A stretch of 64,000 nt of DNA from Rattus norvegicus. Taxonomy: Eukaryota; Chordata; Mammalia; Rodentia; Muridae. The notes beneath the pieces are model-generated. The model was given only the letters and a program-made list of their open reading frames with translations. It had not been told where the DNA came from and did no database searches. Where the stretch lies: positions 43,289,439-43,353,438 of the forward strand of contig NC_086034.1 in the NCBI RefSeq assembly GCF_036323735.1, read 5' to 3'. This document shows, in pieces, positions 56,232 to 64,000 of this stretch. The stretch's first letter is position 1; each line of letters begins with the position of its first letter. Both the position numbers and the translations under genes were made by a program.

Positions 56232-58315
56232 ATGTGGGAGGAGGAATAATTCTGGATCTTAATTCTATTCTGTTGATTAACATGTCTGTCTCTGTACCAA
56301 TACCATGTGTTTTTTTTTTTTTAAATCATGATTGCTCTGTAGTACAGCTTGAGGTGCTGGATGGTGATTCCCATAGAAGTTCTCTTATTGTTGAGAATAG
56401 TTTTCACTATCCTGGGGTGGTTTCTTTGTTTGTTATTACAGATGAATTTGAGAATTACTCTTTCTATCTTTGTGAACAATTAAGTTGTAATTCTTATGGG
56501 TATTGCACTGAATCTATAGACTGTGTTAAAAAAGATGGCAATTTTCACAATGTTAATCCCGCTGATCAATGAACATAGGAGATCTTTTCATCTTTGAGGT
56601 TTTCTACAATTTCTTTCTTCAGAGGCTTGAAGTTCTTGTCATAGAGATCTTTCACTTGCTTGGTTAGAGCCACGGCAAAATATTTTATATGAATGCGATT
56701 ATTGCGAAGGGTGTCGTTTTGCCAATTTCCTTCTCAGCCCATTTTTTTCTGAGTAGAGAAAGGCTAGATAACTGTACAAAGAATTAGCAAAACTAGGAGC
56801 AGGTTCTTTGAGAAAATCAACAAGATAGATAAACCCTTATCCAGACAAACCACAGGGCACAGAGACAGCATCCAAATTTTAAAAATCAGAACTGAAAATG
56901 GAGACATAACAGAAACTGAGGAAATTCAAACATCATCAGATCCTACTTCAAATGCTGATAGTCAACAACCTGGATGAAATGGAAATTTTTCTAGACAGAT
57001 GACAGGTACCAAAATTAAATCAGGATCAGATAATCCATCTAAACAGTCCCTTAGCCCCTAAAGAAGTAGAAACAGTCTCCTGACAAAATAATCTCAGGGC
57101 CAGGTAGTTTTAGTGCCGAATTCTATCAGACCTTCAAAGAAGGCCTAATATCAATACTTTTCAAACTATTCCACAAAATAGAAACAGAAGGAAAACCACA
57201 TAATGTGCTATGAAGCCAAAAAGTATGCTGATACCTAAACCACCCAAATACCCAACAACTAAGAGAACTATAGACCAATTTCCTTTGTGAATATCAACAC
57301 AAAAATACTCAATAAATTTCCCACAAACTGAATCAAAGAACACATCAAAATGATCATTCACCATGATCAAGTAAGGCTTCATCCCAGGGAGAGAGGAGTA
57401 GGAGGGACAAAAGAGGAGAGGCAAAATCAGGTACAGGAAGAAATAGGAGAGAAGTACAGAAAGTAAGAAAATTGAACAAAAATATGTAGCAGTGCTAGAT
57501 GGGGAATTGGGGGTAGTCACTAGAAAGTCCCAGATGCCAGTGAAGCAAGAGGCTGCCAGGACCCAACAGGGATAACATTAGACAAAATACCCAACAAAGT
57601 AGAGATAGAACCTGTAGAGACCATCTCCAGTAGATAGGCAAGGCACCGTTAAGGGATGGTGCCACCAACCCATCTAAAAAATTTTAACCCAGATAGTTCC
57701 TATCTAAATGAAATGTAGAGACAAAAAATGGAGCAGAGACTAGGAAAAGCCATCCAGAGACAGCTTCACCTAAGAATCCATCCCACCTACACTACAGACA
57801 CTATTGCTGATGCCAAAATCACTTGCTGACAGGAACCTGATATAGCTGTTCCCTGATCGGCTCTGCCAGCACCTGACCAATACAGATGCAGGTACTCACA
57901 GCCAACCATTGCACTGAGCAAGGGGACCCAAATGTAAGAGTTAGTGTAAGGACTGAAAAAGCTGAAGGGGTTTGTAACAGCATAGGCAGAACAACAGTAT
58001 CAACTAACCTGACCCAGAGCTCCCAGGGACTAAACGACCAACCAAAGAGTGCACACAGAGGAACCCATGCCTTCAGCTACATATTTAGGAGAAGATTGCC
58101 TTATCTAGCACCAACGGAAGGAGAGGCTCTTGTTCCTGTGGAGGCTTGATACCCCAGTATAGCGGATACTAGAGTTGTGAGGCATGAATGGCAGGTGGGC
58201 GGGGGATCACCATCATAGAGGCAAAGAGGAAAGGGGATGTAATGGGGGGGGGGGATAACGGAGGGGAACCAGGAGGGGTGACAACATTTGAAATGTAAAT
58301 AAATAAAATAACAAC
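56232..58315 (+). mobile_element. Rearranged L1 (inverted block, plus block, 3'UTR)
   Basis: Block 1 (56232-56768) is antisense L1 from the reverse-transcriptase C-terminal side (TLTKQVKDLYDKNFKPLKKE on the minus strand). Block 2 (about 56772-57392) is sense L1 from the linker (FFEKINKIDKPL) into the reverse-transcriptase start, ending at the counterpart of VGFIPG. Block 3 (57393-58315) is a sense 3'UTR of the older type, with an 11-G run at 58244-58254 and a gaaatgtaaataaataaaat end. The rest of ORF2 is missing. All blocks are decayed. Confidence 0.8.
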
Positions 58316-58395
58316 AAAAAATATATCCATGACTCAGCTTGCATGTTATACTGTCTTAAAAGGTCCTCAGCCAAATATATTAGTTCACTACTCTT

Positions 58396-58538
58396 GTTTG
58401 TTTGTGTTTTTTGAGATAAGGTGTCTCTCTATAGCCCTGGCTGTCCTGGTACCTGCTTTATAGACCGGAGTGGCTTCAAACTCACTGCCTCTAACTCCCA
58501 AGTGCTAGCATTAAAACTGTGTGCTACTATGCTCAGCC
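58396..58538 (-). mobile_element. B1 SINE, antisense
   Basis: The plus strand reads ttttttgagataaggtgtct, atagccctggctgtcctgg, cttcaaactcactgcctct and agtgctagcattaaa, which is the reversed 7SL-derived B1 consensus in full order. Many CpG positions are changed, so it is not young. Confidence 0.92.
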
Positions 58539-58809
58539 TTAGTCTACTATTAAATAAGGACTTGTTCAAAATTTCAGGAAATGGGCAATATATTTCCAAA
58601 TTCTTTATCAAAATGTAACAAGGATGTCTTCTACCCAAACTCCTAATAAAGGTCTGCTTTGGAAAAAATACAGTACAAAACAGAAACCCCCCAAAACCTT
58701 GGTCACTATTATTTTCATTTTTAAAATTGGAATTAAATTTATGGTATCATGCTAACAATACAAGAGCTGTGCCATTGAACTAAAGCTTTTTTTAATTTTT
58801 TCTTTAATA

Positions 58810-58945
58810 TTAGACACAATGTTACTAAGTCATCTTATGTGGGTCTTGAACTCACTGTGTAGCCTAGATGGGTCTTGAGTTTATGACCCTCCTGACAGAA
58901 CACCATGAGTAGCTGGAATTACATGTCTGCACCTCAAGTCTCCTA
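58810..58945 (-). mobile_element. Old B1-related SINE (B1F/PB1/B4-like), antisense
   Basis: gggtcttgaactcactgtgt, tagcctagatgggtcttgag, tgaccctcctgacag and gtagctggaattacatgtct follow the reversed monomer order of 7SL-derived SINEs but are diverged. Confidence 0.6.
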
Positions 58946-59044
58946 TAACTGCCAAGTGTTTGTTAACCATGATCCTTTTTAATATTTAATTTAAATTTAT
59001 ATATAAATGCATATATTTTACTTTATATTATTCTTTACTTTTAT

Positions 59045-59177
59045 ACGGGGTTTCTATTTATAGTTCTGAATGTCCTGGTACTTTTTATGTAGGTCTGTCT
59101 CATTTAAACTTACAGAGACCCACCTGCCTCTGTCTCTAGAGTGCTGGTATTAGAGTTATGTGGAACCACACCTGCCC
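59045..59177 (-). mobile_element. B1 SINE, antisense (diverged)
   Basis: ggggtttctatttatagttc, gaatgtcctggtactt, cagagacccacctgcctctg and agagtgctggtattagag match reversed B1 in order. Confidence 0.85.
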
Positions 59178-61416
59178 CAAGATTATTTTTGATGCTCATT
59201 TTCAAGTATACATCTACAACTTTCAGTTTTTGTTGTGACTACATTATAACTTTTGATGTATAGTCCGTGGTTAATTCAAATTATCTTAGTGGATTTTGTG
59301 TGAGAACATTACACTCTTTTTAAAGTGGCAGGTGACTATCAGGTTGGGGTTTACATTTTTCTTTTACACTATTGTTCTGATATTTTCTGATACTTTCAAT
59401 CATAGAAGATGCCATCTGCCTTTTGAGTTACATGGAAATATGATTGTTTTATTCACTAAATCAACTACTCATTCCACTTAATTTGCTATTCTGTTTAGTC
59501 TTTAATCATTATAGACAAATAATTAGCAATAACTATAAATGTATATGCATACAATGATGCTAATGTAAAACATGACCTGATAAAGGTTTTAGTAATGATG
59601 TATCTAAGTAAAGCTTTGGAATAGTGAGGGGGGGAAGCCAAGCCACAGAACAAATATGTATCCCAATTTCTTTGAAGAAGATAAAATAAAGCATAGAAAG
59701 AAATCTTATTTCTTAAATGTAAAATCATTAGGGTTAAATTAGTTCTGTTCTCGTTCCTTAAAAAAACACATGTTTATTCTTTGAGAACAACAATCAGATG
59801 ATTGTGCACAGCTCAGCTAAATAACATAGTCAGGGTAAAACCACACTGCAATCACAGACCAATTTCATCCTAAGGCTTGATTCATACTACACCCATTTCT
59901 AAGCTCTTTAAGATTCTTGGCTCTACTCTACTTTCTTGCAGCTGTCTCTCTGGTGATTCTATCTCATTGGTGTCTGTTTTCCGTGAAGTATCTAACATTC
60001 TCTGGAAAATGCAAAAAATGCCCACTTTGTTGGACACATATGGACATACATCGATCATTTTTATTTTAACAATGATGTTCATGTGGAAGATCTTATTGCA
60101 TCAATTCCATGCGGTTATTTTGTTTTCGAGCTAATCAATATCTTTAATTAAAGAAGGAGATTTTGTTTCTATGTTACATGCTGATGCTTTACAAAGACTT
60201 ATCTAATAGCAGAGAAATAGTTTTTCAAGTATGCAAATTCAACATTTTAAAAATAGATTTTATAATAGTCTACTTATGAAAAAAGTTATATTTAGCTATA
60301 AGTGATCTCAATTTTTCAAGAAATAAATGGTTTTGAATATGTATTATACATGCAAATTTGCATAGTCAACACTCATGGACATAAAATTGAAAACAAATAC
60401 TACTTTTAGTGCATTCCATAGGTTCTAGATGGATTCTTGTTTTGTTTGTCTTGTTTTGTTGTTGTTTTAATTTATCCAGAGTCGGTGATTTCCTTTTTGT
60501 CTTTGAAAATGAAAATTGACTCATGTTTGTTAAAGACATAGGCATGGTGAATATAATTGAATAGGAGAGGGTTTGTTCATCATATATGAGGGAAATATTG
60601 GATAAGACACCTGTCATTTAAGAAATAAAATAAAGCAAAAGACACATTACTTAGTTTCATCATATATGTGAATCTTTCCATCTTTTTCACAATTATTGAT
60701 TTCAAACATTATTTTTAGGAAGAGGCCATAAACTTACTTAATATGATTTTAATCCTTTTAACCTCTTTGATGCTTGCTTTTTAAATAAAATATTTGATTT
60801 ATCTTTGATAGTCTGCATCTAATAATTTTTTCTCTTACCATAGTCTTTATGTGTGGACAGGCCTGTTTGTTACAAACTTTTGTCCAATTTTATGAATGCA
60901 TATTCAGACTGTCATTGACATTATCTTAGGAAGTCTCATACCATTATTGGATTGCTAGTTATTTCTCAGTTTCTGTGTATAGATGCTTATTGCACATACA
61001 GATATGGTCTGAAGTTGAATACATATACATTTAAAAGTGCTATTTATGTGCTGTATAAGCACATTATCATTATGTGATCACTTTGCTTGATGCTTGCAAC
61101 AGTCTTGAGTTAAATCCCATATTATTTGATACAAATAAATGTCCCTTTACAAGAAGGACATTTGTGACACAAGAAGAGCAGGTGAAGATTTGCCTTATGT
61201 AGCCACAAATAAGGAACTGTATAAACAACAGGGATAAATATACAATAAACCACCCCAGCATATTCCGAAAGGTATGACTCTACACAAACCATGATTCTAG
61301 AGGTGGGGTCTTCAAACATTCAGAAATTGAAAACACCCATTGACGAATTTAGAAGCTAATTATACATTATTTTTATTCATTCCTAGGAAACAAAGAAAGG
61401 AAGCTTATGGAGTCCA
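59178..61416. other. No recognised gene; unique AT-rich DNA
   Basis: Stops are frequent in all frames; the longest frames (about 85 codons) lack recognisable domains. No RNA gene is seen. Confidence 0.5.
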
Positions 61417-61607
61417 ATTTTATTTTTTAAAAATACTTGTGTAGATGTTTTACCTGCATGTGCTTGTATACCATGCTTGGTGCTCATATAGACAAGAAAA
61501 GTGTGTTAGATTCCTTGCACCCAAAGTTACAGCTGGGTATGAGGTACCACATAAGAACTGAGATCCTTAGGAAGAGCAGTCAATGCTCTGAGCCATTTTT
61601 CCAGGCC
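61417..61607 (-). mobile_element. B3 SINE, antisense
   Basis: The plus strand reads gtagatgttttacctgcatg, ataccatgcttggtgctcat, gagatccttaggaagagcag, caatgctctgagccattttt and ccaggcc. This is the reversed B3 order with the B2-like head at the right end. It is diverged. Confidence 0.82.
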
Positions 61608-63895
61608 ATTAAATGTTATCTTTTAAGAACTAGTTCTGCCACAAGGCTGTGTTTGAGAAGCTATATTTCAGAAGCTGGAACAAGAAGATGAGATTTTCAG
61701 GCTACCCTGTGTAAGTAATGAGTCTAATAGATACTATGTAGAAAATTGGAAAAGAAACTTTTTTTTGAATTTTATCAATGTCCTGTTATGGAAATGCTCT
61801 AGAAATGATCAAGATTCCAAAGAGTTGATAGATGAGCTAAGTCTATTAGCACTTGTATTTGTATCAGATCCATTTGATCCTTATACATCTCCAAAGAATG
61901 CCAGTTACGTTTGCCAAGATTGTTGAGCTACACATTCCTACTTTCTCTTCTTGATACACAGACTGTAATCTTGACTCAATTTAACTAAATACACTTCTCT
62001 TAGTAAATTGAACTTCTAAATTTCAATTTTTCAATTTTTTCCACACTCATAACTGTATCCATACTTAAAACTTTTTTATTTTAATACCATTCATGAATTC
62101 TTGCTCATCCCCCTAATCCTAATCCTAACCTCTCACTGAAAAGTGAGTTGTCAAGAATAATAAATGATTTTTCCTGTGACTTCTAACAACCACTGGATTA
62201 ATGTAGTGACTTCAGGGTAGGATTTCTAAAAGGTCAGGCACTCAACTTATATAAAATTTATTCTGATACCATTGTTTTATGAATTTTATTATTCTCTAAT
62301 TTCTAGTCTTGCCCTTTATGGTGGCCAAAGTTCTATGTAATATGCAGAGAATATCCATATAATGATATGTCTCTCTGTGTTAGTGTCTTTTCAAAGAAAG
62401 ATACAGATGATTGCTGATGCCCAGGGTTCAGGGACAGTATTTCAAATGCAGTTGGTGTTTCTTCTAGAATGCAATGTATTTGTAATATGTCATAATATGG
62501 TTCTATTTTAAGAAAATAACTTGGCAGCACGGTAACAATATGAGGGAATAGTGAGAAATAAAGTAATTTAATTGTGCTGTACAAAGAAGGCATATACATC
62601 CACAGAAGGAAATTAAATTCATCCACATAGAAGAGTAGCTGCAACCAGTGAAATCCAATTTCTTCATATTGAGGTACTTTGTAACAAGGGTTGGTATAAA
62701 TGGTATAGAACTAGGGGGAGGAAGGAAATGCAGTCACTTGTCTGTTTCTGTAGAACTCAGAGAACCTTGTTACTAGGCAGATATTCTAGAACTTAAATGA
62801 GAGACAATTGATACACAGACTTTATGCTTACCTTTGTTATGTGATGTCTCAAATAAAAATGTTAGTCCATGTAGGTGGCTATTATAAACAATCTTGAAAA
62901 AGGCTGAAACTACTAAAGAGAGTGGGATCCAATAATTCATCTATTGGTGAGCTTTCAACTGTTATGTTCTATGAAAAAAGGGACTATATTTATGCATATT
63001 TGAATATACACACATATATACACATATATGATAAGGAATTATGGTCTAAATGCATGTATATAAAACATTAAGAAGACAAATAGAATTTTGGATAATAATT
63101 TTATTTGTACATTGGTGCTAAACTATTTTTATTTGATGTGATTAGTCATACAGTGAGACACACTCAATAAGGCTACATGTTAGAAAGAGAAGGCCAGTAG
63201 TAATTATGGTAAAGAGAATAATAAATATGAGACTAAAGAGAAGAAAGGAGAATCTATCAAATATGATATATGGATACTCTGTACCCTGATGGTACTTTAC
63301 ACAAAATTATCAAACTACTATATTCTCTAAGTTGCTTTTGTCTCTGGGGATACTGTAAAAGCCAATGTAACAGGTGAAAAATACATGCTAACTGTACCAT
63401 TTTCATTGTTAAATATTCTATTACTTGGTTGTGGGATTATTATTTAAGGTCATTCACAGATGTACTAAATTAATAAATGATTTTTCAAACATGAATGAAA
63501 TATACATTCATAATAATCACTAAATCTGTTATTGAAAAGCATGAAAAGCAACTTCATACATCAGTATTTGACTCTCAAGTTGGAAGTGTTGCCTTGACTG
63601 GTCTATCTTGGGATTTTTGTTTTATCCTGTGAGCTCTGTGATTCAGTGAAGTGAGTCTTCAATTAAATGTTGATTCCTTCCTGAGACACATCTTTTACTC
63701 TAAGCAGGAGGTCGATTTTCAACATGAAATACCTTCCTGCTACCTCTCTTCAAAGGCAAAGCAAAAACTCATAATAATATTTGATTCTCTAATTAATCAA
63801 ATATTGAATGAAGGTGTATTGGTTATACCATTCAAATTATCAATATTGAAATTTACTTATCCAAAACATAAAAAGATAATGTTGACATTCAGCTG
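61608..63895. other. No recognised gene; unique AT-rich DNA
   Basis: Nothing recognised apart from short TA-rich stretches (for example 62995-63030). A 103-codon minus-strand frame at 62333-62644 has no recognisable domain. Confidence 0.5.
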
Positions 63896-64000
63896 TCTTA
63901 GTCACTATTATATTGCTGACCCCACTGAAAGTACCAACTTCATTAGTGTACTATTGCTACGAAGAGACATCATACCAAGATATTTGAATGCTTGCCTACA
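63896..64000 (-). mobile_element. Possible antisense LTR end at window edge
   Basis: tgtcttagtcactattata and, after a break, tactattgctacgaagagac plus catcataccaag resemble the end of rodent MaLR-type LTRs read antisense. Too little is present to classify. Confidence 0.35.

Noticed and set aside
62113..62135. Short TCCTAA/CCCTAA-like run suggestive of telomere repeat
   Set aside because: Only about three imperfect units, not the TTAGGG/CCCTAA repeat in phase.

Overview
The window looks like gene-poor, non-coding DNA from a rat (Rattus). The evidence is several copies of a rat-type LINE-1 (L1) element, a BC1/ID-type SINE with an exact 19-base target-site duplication (TSD), and rodent B1, B2 and B3 SINEs and MT/ERVL-type LTRs. 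I see no intact host protein-coding gene. Nearly every open frame longer than about 80 codons is a piece of L1 ORF1 or ORF2, an antisense shadow of one, or a frame through a simple repeat. Subfamily names come from memory of the families and need a repeat-library search.

Layout. 1-3750 is the 5' half of a minus-strand L1 cut by the window edge, followed by an ID SINE (3860-3948). 5693-6277 is an antisense ERVL-type LTR. 7230-8235 is a plus-strand L1 3' fragment and 8436-12470 a minus-strand 5'-truncated L1 that looks mosaic. 13168-13579 is an antisense MT-type MaLR LTR. 14838-25620 is a nested stack: an old Lx-like L1 split by a nearly full-length rat L1 (15308-21492) and by a 5S rRNA retropseudogene (21845-21963). 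26206-31358 holds another split L1 3'UTR and two direct copies (A, B) of an unrecognised unit of 2-2.5 kb; a diverged inverted copy (C) lies at 42180-42830. 31697-42160 is a second stack: an old L1 split by the best-preserved rat L1 (31788-37824, exact 14-base TSD, 769-codon open ORF2 segment), then further L1 3' ends joined head to tail. 45916-48795 is a 5'-truncated rat L1 with an open reverse-transcriptase segment. 49590-52755 is an L1 with a 5' inversion of the twin-priming type. 56232-58315 is a scrambled L1. From 58 kb on the DNA is mostly unique and AT-rich, with B1, B1-like and B3 SINEs.

How the parts relate. The L1 copies supply the enzymology that explains most other insertions here: ID, B1, B2 and B3 SINEs and the 5S pseudogene are all moved by L1 endonuclease and reverse transcriptase. 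Insertion order can be read from interruptions: the Lx-like L1 is older than both the 5S copy and the rat L1 inside it.

I did not find a convincing new biological system. The best leads are the A/B/C unit with its shared minus-strand frame, and L1 3' ends joined at an A-rich run inside ORF2, which may record template jumping.
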